Source: Phytohabitans sp036906915 (GTDB taxonomy: Bacteria; Actinomycetota; Actinomycetes; Mycobacteriales; Micromonosporaceae). From it: a stretch of 64,000 bases of DNA. The stretch spans positions 33,315 through 97,314 of the forward strand of contig NZ_JBAKHX010000023.1 in NCBI RefSeq assembly GCF_036906915.1, read 5' to 3'. A program made the position numbers and the translations under genes. Under the pieces are notes generated by a model. The model saw only the letters and a list, made by a program, of their open reading frames with translations, was not told the DNA's origin and made no database searches. Shown here in pieces: positions 17,317 to 26,373 of this stretch (position 1 is the stretch's first letter; every line of letters begins with the position of its first letter).

Positions 17317-18423
17317 ATGTCCGACTTCAAGCCGGGACTCGAAGGAGTCATCGCCTTCGAGACCGAGATCGCCGAGCCCGATAAAGAGGGTGGGGCACTG
17401 CGATACCGCGGCGTTGACATCGAAGACCTGATCGGTCAGGTTTCCTTCGGCAACGTCTGGGCCCTCCTGGTCGACGGCCGGTTCGGCCCTGGGCTGCCGC
17501 CCGCCGAGCCGTTTCCGGTGCCCGTCCACTCCGGCGACATCCGCGTCGACGTGCAGTCCGCGGTGGCGATGCTGGCGCCGTACTGGGGGCTCGGCCAGCT
17601 CCTCGACATCTCCGACGAGCAGGCTCGCGAAGACCTCGCCCGGGTGTCGGTGACCGCGCTGTCGTTCGTGGCGCAGTCCGCCCGCGGTCTCGGCCTACCG
17701 GCGGTGCCGCAGAAGGAGATCGACAAGGCTTCCACCATCGTCGAGCGCTTCATGCGCCGGTGGCGCGGCGAGCCCGACCCGCGGCACGTCAAGGCCGTTG
17801 ACGCGTACTTCATCTCCGCCGCCGAGCACGGCATGAACGCCTCCACCTTCACCACCCGCGTGGTCGCCTCCACCGGCGCAGACGCCGCGGCCTGCATCTC
17901 GTCCGGAATAGGAGCTCTGTCCGGACCGCTGCACGGCGGCGCGCCGTCCCGGGTGCTGCACATGATCGAGGCGGTCGAGCGCAGCGGCGACGCCGAGGGA
18001 TACGTCAAGGGCGTGCTCGACCGCGGCGAGCGCCTGATGGGCTTCGGCCACCGGGTCTACCGGGCGGAGGACCCGCGTGCCCGCGTGCTGCGGCGCACCG
18101 CCAAGGAGCTGGGCGCCCCGCGGTACGAGATCGCCGAGGCGCTGGAGAAGGCGGCCCTGGAGGAGCTGCACGCCCGAAAGCCCGACCGGGTGCTCGCCAC
18201 GAACGTGGAGTTCTGGTCGGCGGTCGTGCTCGACTTCGCCGAGGTGCCGGCGCACATGTTCACGTCGATGTTCACCTGCGCCCGCATGGGCGGCTGGAGC
18301 GCGCACATCCTGGAGCAGAAGCGCCTCAGCCGGCTCATCCGCCCGTCGGCGAAGTACGTCGGCCCGGCGCCGCGCAAGCCCGCTGACGTAGAGGGCTGGG
18401 ACGCCGTCCCGCACGACGTCTGA
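17317..18423 (+). CDS. Citrate synthase (CitA/citrate synthase 2 type)
   Basis: A 368-residue citrate synthase that condenses acetyl-CoA and oxaloacetate. The active-site histidines are in GPLHGGAPSRV and GFGHRVYRAEDPRA, and the Asp is in the segment around SAVVLDFAEVP. It is shorter than the housekeeping hexameric form and matches the second, CitA-like paralogue common in actinomycetes. The ATG at 17317 has CAGGAG six bases upstream; an earlier in-frame start at 17272 lies in non-coding-looking sequence. serC follows 44 bases downstream on the same strand. Confidence 0.9.
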   Translation: MSDFKPGLEGVIAFETEIAEPDKEGGALRYRGVDIEDLIGQVSFGNVWALLVDGRFGPGLPPAEPFPVPVHSGDIRVDVQSAVAMLAPYWGLGQLLDISDEQAREDLARVSVTALSFVAQSARGLGLPAVPQKEIDKASTIVERFMRRWRGEPDPRHVKAVDAYFISAAEHGMNASTFTTRVVASTGADAAACISSGIGALSGPLHGGAPSRVLHMIEAVERSGDAEGYVKGVLDRGERLMGFGHRVYRAEDPRARVLRRTAKELGAPRYEIAEALEKAALEELHARKPDRVLATNVEFWSAVVLDFAEVPAHMFTSMFTCARMGGWSAHILEQKRLSRLIRPSAKYVGPAPRKPADVEGWDAVPHDV

Positions 18424-18467
18424 GCCCCCTTTCAGATCGGGCGATCTCGAGGTGGGAGGATGGGGCC

Positions 18468-19595
18468 GTGGCTGACGTTTCCACCATCCGCATCCCAGAC
18501 GAGCTCAAGCCCGCCGACGGTCGCTTCGGCTGCGGGCCTTCCAAGGTCCGCCCCGAGGCCGTGTCCGCGCTCTCGGGCGTCGCGACGACGCTCCTTGGCA
18601 CCTCCCACCGGCAGAAGACGGTCAAGGACCAGGTCGCCCGGCTCCGCCGCGGCATCGCCGAGTTCTTCTCCCTGCCCGAGGGGTACGAGGTCGTCCTCGG
18701 CAACGGCGGCAGCACCGCCTTCTGGGAGGTGGCGACGTTCGGGCTGATCCGCGACCGCGCGCAGTTCGCCAGCTTCGGCGAGTTCGGCGCGAAGTTCGCG
18801 TCGTCGGTCAAGGCGGCGCCGTTCCTCGGCGACCCGACCGTGCGCAAGGCCGAGCCGGGCACGGCTCCGGGGCTGGTCGCGGAGGCCGGGGTCGACGCCT
18901 ACGCCACCCCGCACAACGAGACCTCCACCGGCGTGGCCGTGCCGGTCAAGCGGGTCGCGGGCGCCGACGAGGGCGCGCTGCTGCTGGTAGACGCCACCTC
19001 GGGCGCCGGCGGCCTCGACGTCGACGTGCGCGAGAGCGACGTGTACTACTTCGCGCCGCAGAAGTGCTTCGGCTCGGACGGCGGCATCTTCATCGCCCTG
19101 ATGTCGCCCGCCGCGCTGGCCCGGGCCACCGAGATCAAGGAGTCGGGCCGCTACATCCCCGCCTTCCTCGACCTGGTCACCGCCATCGACAACTCGCGCC
19201 TGGAGCAGACCTACAACACGCCGGCGCTGGCCACGATCTTCCTGGCCGCCGAGCAGACCGACTGGATGCTCGCGCAGGGCGGACTGGCGTGGGCCACCAA
19301 GCGCACCGCCGAGAGCGCCGGCATCGTGTACGGCTGGGCCGAGCGCTCGTCCGTGGCGACGCCGTTCGTCAGCGACCCGGCCCTCCGGTCGAACGTCGTG
19401 GCGACCATTGACTTCGCCGACGGCGTCGACGCGAGCGCGATCGCCAAGGTGCTGCGTGCCAACGGCATCGTCGACACCGAGCCATACCGGAAGCTGGGCC
19501 GCAACCAGCTGCGCGTCGCGCTCTTCCCGGCGGTGGACCCGGCCGACGTCGATGCCCTCACCCAGTGCGTCGACTACGTGGTCGAGCGCCTCTGA
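18468..19595 (+). CDS. serC: Phosphoserine aminotransferase
   Basis: A 375-residue class V PLP enzyme converting 3-phosphohydroxypyruvate to phosphoserine in serine synthesis. FGCGPSKVRPEA and LGTSHRQ at the N terminus bind phosphate and substrate; the PLP lysine is in YYFAPQKCFGSDGG; AYATPHNETSTG is another conserved site. The form is the actinobacterial (mycobacterial) type. GTG start at 18468 with GGGAGGA eight bases upstream. sepH follows about 100 bases downstream, a pairing seen in other actinomycetes. Confidence 0.93.
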   Translation: MADVSTIRIPDELKPADGRFGCGPSKVRPEAVSALSGVATTLLGTSHRQKTVKDQVARLRRGIAEFFSLPEGYEVVLGNGGSTAFWEVATFGLIRDRAQFASFGEFGAKFASSVKAAPFLGDPTVRKAEPGTAPGLVAEAGVDAYATPHNETSTGVAVPVKRVAGADEGALLLVDATSGAGGLDVDVRESDVYYFAPQKCFGSDGGIFIALMSPAALARATEIKESGRYIPAFLDLVTAIDNSRLEQTYNTPALATIFLAAEQTDWMLAQGGLAWATKRTAESAGIVYGWAERSSVATPFVSDPALRSNVVATIDFADGVDASAIAKVLRANGIVDTEPYRKLGRNQLRVALFPAVDPADVDALTQCVDYVVERL

Positions 19596-19692
19596 TACGG
19601 AAATAGCCGGCGTGGCCTCCCCCCACTAGGGCCGATCAAGGCGTAGCGTGTCGCGGGAACGGGGCCCAGCTCAGCGGGACGGAGGCAACGCG

Positions 19693-20775
19693 ATGCGGCC
19701 AGTACGCTTCGTCGCCCTCTCCGAGGACGGCCAGGCCTTGGTGCTCGCCGACGAGGTCGGCCGCCTCCTCGCGCTCCCGCTCGATGAGCGGATCTCCACC
19801 GCGCTGCACGCCGAACCCGGCATGGGTCCTGCCCCGGCGACCGCCTCCGGCGCCGGCAACGAGCCCACGCCCACGCTCTCGCCGCGCGACATCCAGGCAC
19901 GCATCCGCGCTGGCGAGTCGGCCGAAGACGTCGCACGCATCGCTGGCGTGCCCGTCGACCGGGTCCTGCGCTACGCCGGCCCGGTGCTCCAGGAGCGCGC
20001 GATGCTGGCCCAGCACGCACGCCGCACCCGCTTGAAGACCTCCGAAAAGGGCGCACCCCTCGCCGAAGTGGTCGACGGCCGGCTGGCACAGCACGGCATC
20101 GACTCCGAAAAGATCTCCTGGGACGCTTACCGGCGCGAAGACGGCACCTGGCGGATCGTCGCCACGTGGCCGTCGGGCAAGGCGACCGCGCAGGCTATCT
20201 GGGAGCTGGACAAGACCCGGCAGATGGTGTCTCCCCACGACGACATGGCGCAGTACCTGTGCGCCGAACGGCCGACGCAGATCCTCGGCCAGGAGCCGAC
20301 CGCCGAGCGCACCGGGCACGGCCTGCCCGGTCCGGCGCGGGGCGAGCCGAGCCGGGGTGGCCACGGCCTGCCGGCCGCCGCGAGCGAAAAGTCGCGCGGC
20401 GGGCGTGACCCGATCCGCGCCGGCCGTGACGCGCTGCTCGCGTCGCTCGACCGGCCGGCGGCCTCCGGCCGAGGGCTCGACCAGGGTGGGCTGGCCGGCT
20501 CGGAGCCGCGGCGCTCGGGCGCCGTCTCGGGTGGCGCCGCGGCGCTGCTCGGTGGCGGGCAGGGTTCGGCGTTCGACGACGACAGCGACCTCCCCAAAGA
20601 GGTCCCAGCGGTGCCGTCGTTGGCGGTGCTCCGGCCCCGGCGCACCACGTCGGGCGGCGGCGCGGCCGCTGCGGCGGGCGAGCCGGCCGAGGGCAGCGGC
20701 AAGCCGCGCAAGCGTCTTCCCAGTTGGGACGACGTGCTCTTCGGCAGCGGCCCGGCGGCGCGCGAAAGCTCCTGA
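19693..20775 (+). CDS. sepH: Septation protein SepH
   Basis: A 360-residue protein beginning MRPVRFVALSEDGQALVLAD, the SepH (formerly DUF3071) signature, with a helix-turn-helix-like region in the stretch RIRAGESAEDVARIAGVP, then a long Gly/Ala/Pro-rich disordered tail and a short conserved C-terminal patch around KRLPSWDDVLFG. SepH binds FtsZ and promotes Z-ring formation in Streptomyces and mycobacteria. ATG at 19693 follows GGAGG at 19681-19685. It sits in the usual serC neighbourhood. Confidence 0.92.
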   Translation: MRPVRFVALSEDGQALVLADEVGRLLALPLDERISTALHAEPGMGPAPATASGAGNEPTPTLSPRDIQARIRAGESAEDVARIAGVPVDRVLRYAGPVLQERAMLAQHARRTRLKTSEKGAPLAEVVDGRLAQHGIDSEKISWDAYRREDGTWRIVATWPSGKATAQAIWELDKTRQMVSPHDDMAQYLCAERPTQILGQEPTAERTGHGLPGPARGEPSRGGHGLPAAASEKSRGGRDPIRAGRDALLASLDRPAASGRGLDQGGLAGSEPRRSGAVSGGAAALLGGGQGSAFDDDSDLPKEVPAVPSLAVLRPRRTTSGGGAAAAAGEPAEGSGKPRKRLPSWDDVLFGSGPAARESS

Positions 20776-20844
20776 TCTTCACTGGGCCTGCGCGAGCGGA
20801 GCGAGCGCCAGTTTGACCCAGTCGCCGCGTGGCAGGCTGGGCCC

Positions 20845-21831
20845 ATGGAGTACACCAACCTTGGCCGGACCGGCCTGTCCGTCAGTCGCCTCTGCCTCGG
20901 CACCATGAACTTCGGCCCGCAGACCACCGAGCAGGACAGCTTCGGCATCATGGACCGCGCGCTGGAGCACGGCCTCAACTTCTTCGACACGGCCAACACC
21001 TACGGCCAGAAGCAGGGTGAGGGCATCACCGAGCAGATCATCGGCCGGTGGTTCGCGCAGGGCGGCGGGCGTCGCGAGAAGGTCGTGCTCGCCACGAAGG
21101 TGTACGGGAAGATGGGCGACTGGCCCAACGAGCGTGGCCTGTCCGCCCGGCACATCGTCCGCTCCTGCGAAGACTCGTTGCGCCGGCTCCAGACCGACTG
21201 GATCGACCTGTTCCAGATGCACCACGTACTGCGGACGACGCCGTGGGAGGAGATCTGGCAGGCGATGGAGATCCTGGTCGCCCAGGGCAAGGTGCTCTAC
21301 GTCGGCTCGTCGAACTTCGCCGGCTGGGACCTCGCCCGGGCACAGGAGTCCGCCGCACACCGCGACTTCCTCGGGCTGGTCTCCGAGCAGTGCCTCTACA
21401 ACCTGCTCACCCGGCACGCCGAGCTCGACCTGCTGCCCGCCGCGCAGCACTACGGCATCGGCGTCATCCCGTGGTCGCCGCTGCACGGCGGGCTGCTCGG
21501 CGGCGCGATCCGCAAGCTGGCCGAGGGCGGCGCGGCGCGCACAAAGGGCGGGCGCGCGGCCGACGGGCTGGCCGAGCACCGAGCCACGATCGAGGCGTTC
21601 GAGAAGCTCAGCGCCGACCTGGGCCACGACCCGGCCAACGTGGCGCTGGCCTGGCTGCTGTCTCGCCCCGGCGTGACCGCGCCGATCATTGGCCCGCGTA
21701 CCGTCGAACAGCTCGACGCGGCGCTCGGAGCCTTCGACGTGACCTTCTCCGACCAGGTGCTGAACCGCCTCGACGAGCTGTTTCCGCCGATCGGCAACGG
21801 CGGCTCGTCGCCCGAGGCGTGGGCCTGGTGA
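20845..21831 (+). CDS. Aldo/keto reductase
   Basis: A 328-residue NADPH-dependent reductase of the potassium-channel-beta-like branch. The catalytic tetrad is visible: Asp and Tyr in FFDTANTYG, Lys in VLATKVYGKMG, His in LFQMHHV. NADP-binding residues are in the C-terminal APIIGPRTVEQLDAAL. The physiological carbonyl substrate cannot be read from sequence. It stands alone; the next gene (thpR) converges on it with a four-base gap. Confidence 0.9.
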   Translation: MEYTNLGRTGLSVSRLCLGTMNFGPQTTEQDSFGIMDRALEHGLNFFDTANTYGQKQGEGITEQIIGRWFAQGGGRREKVVLATKVYGKMGDWPNERGLSARHIVRSCEDSLRRLQTDWIDLFQMHHVLRTTPWEEIWQAMEILVAQGKVLYVGSSNFAGWDLARAQESAAHRDFLGLVSEQCLYNLLTRHAELDLLPAAQHYGIGVIPWSPLHGGLLGGAIRKLAEGGAARTKGGRAADGLAEHRATIEAFEKLSADLGHDPANVALAWLLSRPGVTAPIIGPRTVEQLDAALGAFDVTFSDQVLNRLDELFPPIGNGGSSPEAWAW

Positions 21832-21835
21832 TTCT

Positions 21836-22393
21836 TTACAGCGCCCAGGCGCCCAGCCTGTCGTAGGCGGGGTGCGGGCCGGGGTGGCTGCGCATCAGCA
21901 CCACCTCGGCCACCCGCCACAGTGGACCCTCGTACGCGTCCAGAGTGGCGCGATCGGCGGCCACCTCGGCACGGTCGATCCGGTCACCCGGACGGGCGAT
22001 CGTCAGGTGCGGCCGGAATGGCTTGCGGTCGAACGGCAGCCTGGCGCGAGACAGCTCGCGCCGGACGGAGCGGCTGAGCCCGGTCAGCGCGGGCAGGTCT
22101 CCGCCCAGGGCGGCCCATAGAACGGTGAACCGTCCCCGCCCGAACCGCCCACCACCAGCGACCTTGATCTCGAACGGCGGACTGGAAACCCGGGCGAGCG
22201 CCTGCTCGACGGCGGGCAGGCGCTCGTCGGGCACCTCGCCGAGGAACGCCAGCGTCACGTGCCAGTTGTTCCGGGGCGCCAACCGCGTGTTGACGCCGTC
22301 GGCGGCGGCGCGGCTGACCCGCAGTTTCGCCACGCACGCCGCCAGATGATCGGCCACCTCGTCTGTCGGGTAGACGGCGGTGAAGAGCCGCAC
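21836..22393 (-). CDS. thpR: RNA 2',3'-cyclic phosphodiesterase
   Basis: A 185-residue 2H phosphoesterase with the two catalytic H-x-T motifs: HVTLAFLGEV in the first half and HLTIARPG in the second. Family members open 2',3'-cyclic phosphate ends of RNA and were first known as 2'-5' RNA ligases. GTG at 22393 is used because the family sequence starts with VRLFTAVYP; upstream sequence in this frame belongs to the preceding gene in another frame. It begins one base after the TGA of that membrane-protein gene. Confidence 0.88.
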   Translation of the reverse strand: MRLFTAVYPTDEVADHLAACVAKLRVSRAAADGVNTRLAPRNNWHVTLAFLGEVPDERLPAVEQALARVSSPPFEIKVAGGGRFGRGRFTVLWAALGGDLPALTGLSRSVRRELSRARLPFDRKPFRPHLTIARPGDRIDRAEVAADRATLDAYEGPLWRVAEVVLMRSHPGPHPAYDRLGAWAL

Positions 22394-22394
22394 C

Positions 22395-22886
22395 TCAGTG
22401 GTCTTGCCGGTGCTGGATGGCGGACCGGAGCGCGAGACCGGCGGCTTGCAGCTCGCCCTCGACGCGTACCCGCTCGATCGCGAGGTCGACGCCGTCGAGC
22501 TGCTGGAGGTGCTCCGCCACGCCGAGGCTATGGCTGGCGAGGCGCAGCCGGTCGTCGTACGCCTGCTGCACCGCGGCGTGCCACACCCGCGACTGGGTGG
22601 CGACCCCGCCGAGCCGCTGCCTGTCGAGCCGGCGTAGGTCGGCGGCGATCTGTTGGATACTGGGCTGCCGCCGCTCGTCGAGCGCGGTGATCTGGATGGC
22701 CTGCGCGCCGAGCATGCGGTCGAGCCGTTGCAGGGTGCGGCGCTCGCGACGGCGCCGGAAGCGCGTGCGGAGGTCTCTGGTGAGGTCGTCGGCGCAGATG
22801 ACCAACGCGATGGCAACCGGCAGTGCCGCCAGCGCTAGGAGCGCCGCCGCCAGCACCATTGCGCGCACGGGAGCCACGTCGTTCAA
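22395..22886 (-). CDS. Hypothetical protein with N-terminal membrane anchor and charged helix
   Basis: A 163-residue protein not recognised by family. One transmembrane helix near residues 9-30 (MVLAAALLALAALPVAIALV) is followed by an Arg-rich segment and about 100 residues of Leu/Gln/Asp/Arg-rich sequence likely to be alpha-helical or coiled coil. It precedes thpR with a single-base gap. The start (TTG at 22886, or ATG at 22859) is uncertain and no strong ribosome site is visible. A diverged copy of the 61-bp repeat lies 36 bases upstream. Confidence 0.6.
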   Translation of the reverse strand: MNDVAPVRAMVLAAALLALAALPVAIALVICADDLTRDLRTRFRRRRERRTLQRLDRMLGAQAIQITALDERRQPSIQQIAADLRRLDRQRLGGVATQSRVWHAAVQQAYDDRLRLASHSLGVAEHLQQLDGVDLAIERVRVEGELQAAGLALRSAIQHRQDH

Positions 22887-22921
22887 CGCTAGGCGCTCGT
22901 CGCGATGACCGCCACCCGATT

Positions 22922-22982
22922 CAGCTTCGTGCCGGTAAGGGACCCGTGGCGACCAACGACGGGGAACGACCTGAATTCCGGT
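22922..22982 (-). repeat. 61-bp repeat, diverged third copy
   Basis: Read on the minus strand this is accggaattcaggtcgttc followed by a sequence matching the two tandem units at 33390-33511 at roughly 50 of 61 positions. It lies upstream of the minus-strand gene beginning at 22886 and reads towards it, the same orientation as the tandem copies have to the thiolase gene. Confidence 0.75.
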
Positions 22983-22992
22983 TTGGGTTTAT

Positions 22993-24270
22993 TCACGCGT
23001 GAATGACATACACCTTCGGGAGCGGACGGAGCCGCAGCCGCAGACGGCCGCCGCTGCGGCGAAGCTGCCAGGCGAGCGCTACAGCGGCCGTGACCATCGA
23101 GATCAGTCCGCCCAGCCAGATGCTCACGCCGGCGCCGTACGTCTCGGCGACCCAGCCGATGAGCGGCGCACCCACCGGGTTGGTGCCGAGGAAGACCAGC
23201 ACCCACAGCGACATGACGCGGCCCCGGTACGCGGCGTCGACGCCGAGCTGCACCCGCTGGTTGGACGCCTGAGCGAAGAAGATCATGAAGAATCCGGTCG
23301 GGACCAGCACCGCGACGACGAGCCAGTACGTGGGCGCGAGCCCCACCAGCGTGCCGAACGTCGCGAAGGCGAACGCGGAACCGATCACCACGTAGACCGA
23401 CGGGCGCGACCGCCGTCCGCCGCTTGCCAGGGCACCAACCAGTGCGCCGGTGGCGAGCGCCGTGGTGAAGAGGCCGAAGGACGCCGCGCTCGTGTTGAAG
23501 ACGGTCTTGGCGAGCGCCGCGAGGGTGAGCTGGAAGTTGAACAGCACCATGCCGATGACGGACATGAGCGCCATCGGAAGCAGCAGGTCGGGCCGGTGCG
23601 CGACGTACCGCAGTCCGTCGACCACGCGCGCCGCGTCACGCTGGTCGATCGGCAGCAGCTCGGCCCGGTGCAGTTCGGCCGCGCGCATCATGAACAGGCC
23701 GAAGAGCGGCGCCAGCGAGCTAACCGCGCTGATCATGAAGACCGGTCCGACGTCGAACGCCGCGATCGCGACACCGGCCAGCGCCGGCCCGGCAATCCGG
23801 GCGGTGTTGAAGGTGGCCGAGGAGAGCGAGAGCGCGTTGGGCAGCAACGCTCCGCCGACCAGTTCGGAGACGAACGCCTGCCGTACCGGCGTCTCGAGCG
23901 CGTTGGCGAATCCGAGCAGGCCGGCGAAGGCGAAGACGTGCCAGAGCCGCACGGCGCCGGTCACCACGAGCACGCTCATTCCCAACGCCAGCACGCTCCA
24001 GGTCGCGTTCGCGATGACCAGGAGCAGCCGCTTGTCGTACCGGTCGGCCAGCCGCCCGGAGATCAGCGTCAGCAGGAGTACCGGGGTGAACTGGAGCGCG
24101 GTGACCACGCCCAGCGCGGTCGCCGAATCGTTCGACAGCTCCAGGACGAGCCAGTCCTGGGCGATGAACATCATCCAGACGCCGATCAGCTTGGTGAGCT
24201 GACCGATCGTGAACAGCCGGTAGTTGCGGACCTTGAGGGATTGGAACGTCGTGCTCAGCTTCGCCCGCAC
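22993..24270 (-). CDS. MFS drug-efflux-type transporter
   Basis: A 425-residue major facilitator protein with twelve predicted helices. The loop motif GRLADRYDKR after helix 2 and the ETPVRQAF element match the EntS/proton-drug antiporter branch. It likely exports a small toxic or signalling compound. GTG at 24270 is preferred: GAGGAGG lies ten bases upstream, inside the longer reading from TTG 24294. The MarR gene ends about 70 bases upstream on the same strand, so this pair looks like a regulator controlling its own exporter. Confidence 0.87.
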   Translation of the reverse strand: MRAKLSTTFQSLKVRNYRLFTIGQLTKLIGVWMMFIAQDWLVLELSNDSATALGVVTALQFTPVLLLTLISGRLADRYDKRLLLVIANATWSVLALGMSVLVVTGAVRLWHVFAFAGLLGFANALETPVRQAFVSELVGGALLPNALSLSSATFNTARIAGPALAGVAIAAFDVGPVFMISAVSSLAPLFGLFMMRAAELHRAELLPIDQRDAARVVDGLRYVAHRPDLLLPMALMSVIGMVLFNFQLTLAALAKTVFNTSAASFGLFTTALATGALVGALASGGRRSRPSVYVVIGSAFAFATFGTLVGLAPTYWLVVAVLVPTGFFMIFFAQASNQRVQLGVDAAYRGRVMSLWVLVFLGTNPVGAPLIGWVAETYGAGVSIWLGGLISMVTAAVALAWQLRRSGGRLRLRLRPLPKVYVIHA

Positions 24271-24340
24271 TCGGGGTGCGCCTCCTCGGGTCAATGCGCG
24301 TCATCCACAGTGGACGAAGCGGACCCGGTGCCCCGAAGGG

Positions 24341-24772
24341 TCAGGCGCGGGCGACCTTCTGCAGGATCTCCGCGGCCCGCCGCAGCGAGTCGCGTTCCTC
24401 CGGGGTCAGCTCGGCCAGCCTCGCGGCCAGCCACTCGTCGCGCGCCCGCTCATGGCGAGCGAGCACCGCGCGCCCCGACTCGGTGGCCGACAGGATCACC
24501 TGCCGGCCGTCGGTCGGGTGGGGAGATCGCAGCACGAGGCCACGGTCTTCCAACTTTGCGACGATCTTGGTCATCGTCGGCGGCTGGACCCGCTCGACAT
24601 CGGCGAGCTCGCGGGGAGTCAGGGCACCGGCCAGCTCGAGGCTGGTCAGCGCGGAGAGCTGAGTCACCGTGAGGTCGCCGACCGGGCGGGCCTGCCGCAC
24701 CCGTCGGTTGAGCCTGGTGATCGCGTCGCGCAGCATGGGCGCGAGCTGAACGGCAGTAACACGCACCGCCAT
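24341..24772 (-). CDS. MarR-family transcriptional regulator
   Basis: About 143 residues with the winged-helix core: VTQLSALTSLELAG, LTPRELADVERVQPPTMTKI as the recognition region, and the wing in GLVLRSPHPTDGRQVILSAT, where DxR is the family hallmark. MarR proteins are dimeric repressors released by small ligands. ATG at 24772 is selected because GGAG lies nine bases upstream; GTG 24790 is possible if the mRNA is leaderless. A perfect-armed palindrome sits upstream (24795-24822). It leads the operon with the MFS exporter. Confidence 0.9.
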   Translation of the reverse strand: MAVRVTAVQLAPMLRDAITRLNRRVRQARPVGDLTVTQLSALTSLELAGALTPRELADVERVQPPTMTKIVAKLEDRGLVLRSPHPTDGRQVILSATESGRAVLARHERARDEWLAARLAELTPEERDSLRRAAEILQKVARA

Positions 24773-24794
24773 CACCATCCGCTCCGTCACGTTC

Positions 24795-24822
24795 GTTAGC
24801 TTAGCTAATAAGCCAAGCTAAC
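24795..24822. promoter_or_regulatory. Probable MarR operator
   Basis: GTTAGCTT (24795-24802) and AAGCTAAC (24815-24822) form exact inverted arms around a 12-base centre, with a second inner TTAGCTAA. TTAGCTTAGCTAA-type sites are typical MarR targets, and the site lies just before the regulator gene, so autorepression is inferred. Confidence 0.75.
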
Positions 24823-24860
24823 GACCACTGGTTATGATCGCGATCACCCTCGACGACGGC

Positions 24861-26273
24861 TCAGAAGAGCCAGGTCTCGATAGGACCGCGCAAAAAGTAC
24901 AGCACGAACAGCGCGGCCACGGCATAGAGGAGCGGGTGCACCTCACGGGCCTTTCCGCTCGCCACCTTCAGCAGCGCGTACGAGATGACGCCGGCGCCGA
25001 TCCCGTTGGAGATCGAGTACGTGAACGGCATCAGCACGATGGTCAGGAACGCAGGGATGGCGATCTCGTAGTTGGTCCAGTCGATCAGGCGTACCGCCGT
25101 CATCATCAGGAAGCCGACGATCACCAGCGCCGACGAGGCCGCCTCGAACGGCACCAACTGAACCAGCGGCGCCAGGAACATCGCCACCAGGAACAGAACG
25201 CCGGTCACCAGGTTGGCCACGCCGGTCCGGGCGCCCTCCGCGACACCGGCGGCACTTTCGATGTACGAGGTGTTGCTCGACACGCTCGCGGCACCACCCG
25301 CGGCGGCGGCCACCGAGTCGACGAGCAGGATCTCCCGGGTACGCGGGGGCATCCCCTTGTCGTCGAGCAGGCCGCCCTCCTGGCCCACCGCGACCATCGT
25401 GCCCATCGTGTCGAAGAAGTCGGTGAGCAAAAGGGTGAACACGAACATCAGCGCGACCAGCACACCGGCCCGGTCCCAGGCGCCCAGCACGTTGAAGTTG
25501 CCAAGCAGCGACAGATCGGGCGTCGCGTTCCAGTTCGACGGCCACTCCGGCACGTTGAGCGACCAACCGTGCGGGTTGCCCTCCGGGCCACCGGCCGGGC
25601 CGACGTCGGCGATCGCCTCCACGATGATGGCGAGCACCGTCGTACCCAAGATGCCGATGAGGATCGCGCCCTTCATCCGGCGTACGACCAGCACCAGCGT
25701 CGCGAGCAGGCCGACCACGAACACGAACGCCGGCCACGTCACCAGCAGGCCGCCGATGCCGAGGCCCACCGGCGGGGTGCCGGCGTTGCCCTTGACGAAG
25801 CCCGCGTCGACGAACCCGATCAGTGCGAGGAAGAGGCCGATGCCGACCCCGATCGCGGTCTTGAGCTCGGTCGGCACGGAGCGGAACACGGCGGTACGCA
25901 GCCCGGTGAGCACCAGGATGGCGATGATCACGCCTTCGATCACCACCAGGCCCATGGCGTCGGCCCAGGTCATCTCCGGCGCGATCTCGTACGCCACGAG
26001 GGCGTTGACGCCGAGGCCGGCGGCCAGCGCGAGCGGGAACCGCGCCACGACGCCCATCAGGATCGTCATCACGCCCGCGACCAGCGCCGTAGCGGCGGCC
26101 ACCGCCGGGATGGCGAGCTTGGCACCGTCGGCGTCCGCCGAGCCAAACAGGATGAGCGGGTTCAGCACGACGATGTACGCCATCGTGAAGAAGGTGGCCA
26201 ACCCGCCACGGATCTCCCGGCTCAGCGTCGAGCCACGGGCGGATATCTCAAAGAACCGGTCGAAGCGGTCCAC
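24861..26273 (-). CDS. NCS2-family purine permease (guanine/hypoxanthine type)
   Basis: A 470-residue membrane protein with about 13 helices of the AzgA/PbuG branch. LSREIRGGLATFFTMAYIVV at the N terminus, ALAAGLGVNALVAYEI and the FFDTMGTMVAVG stretch are diagnostic for AzgA-like guanine/hypoxanthine proton symporters. It imports purine bases for salvage. The gene stands alone; its 3' end faces the MarR operator region, with only about 40 bases between, and its 5' end is separated from the divergent DUF2530 gene by 100 bases. Confidence 0.88.
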   Translation of the reverse strand: MDRFDRFFEISARGSTLSREIRGGLATFFTMAYIVVLNPLILFGSADADGAKLAIPAVAAATALVAGVMTILMGVVARFPLALAAGLGVNALVAYEIAPEMTWADAMGLVVIEGVIIAILVLTGLRTAVFRSVPTELKTAIGVGIGLFLALIGFVDAGFVKGNAGTPPVGLGIGGLLVTWPAFVFVVGLLATLVLVVRRMKGAILIGILGTTVLAIIVEAIADVGPAGGPEGNPHGWSLNVPEWPSNWNATPDLSLLGNFNVLGAWDRAGVLVALMFVFTLLLTDFFDTMGTMVAVGQEGGLLDDKGMPPRTREILLVDSVAAAAGGAASVSSNTSYIESAAGVAEGARTGVANLVTGVLFLVAMFLAPLVQLVPFEAASSALVIVGFLMMTAVRLIDWTNYEIAIPAFLTIVLMPFTYSISNGIGAGVISYALLKVASGKAREVHPLLYAVAALFVLYFLRGPIETWLF

Positions 26274-26373
26274 GGAACCTCACCTATGATCATGGATACG
26301 GCTGCGCGCATCGTCCCAGATCACAGTGGCGCCGAGGAAGCACCCCCGCGTTACAACGCCGTACTCTTGGCTG

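Noticed and set aside
20782..20815. Palindrome-like gcgcgagcggagcgagcgcc after sepH
   Set aside because: Imperfect arms and a common GC-rich pattern; not convincing as a terminator.
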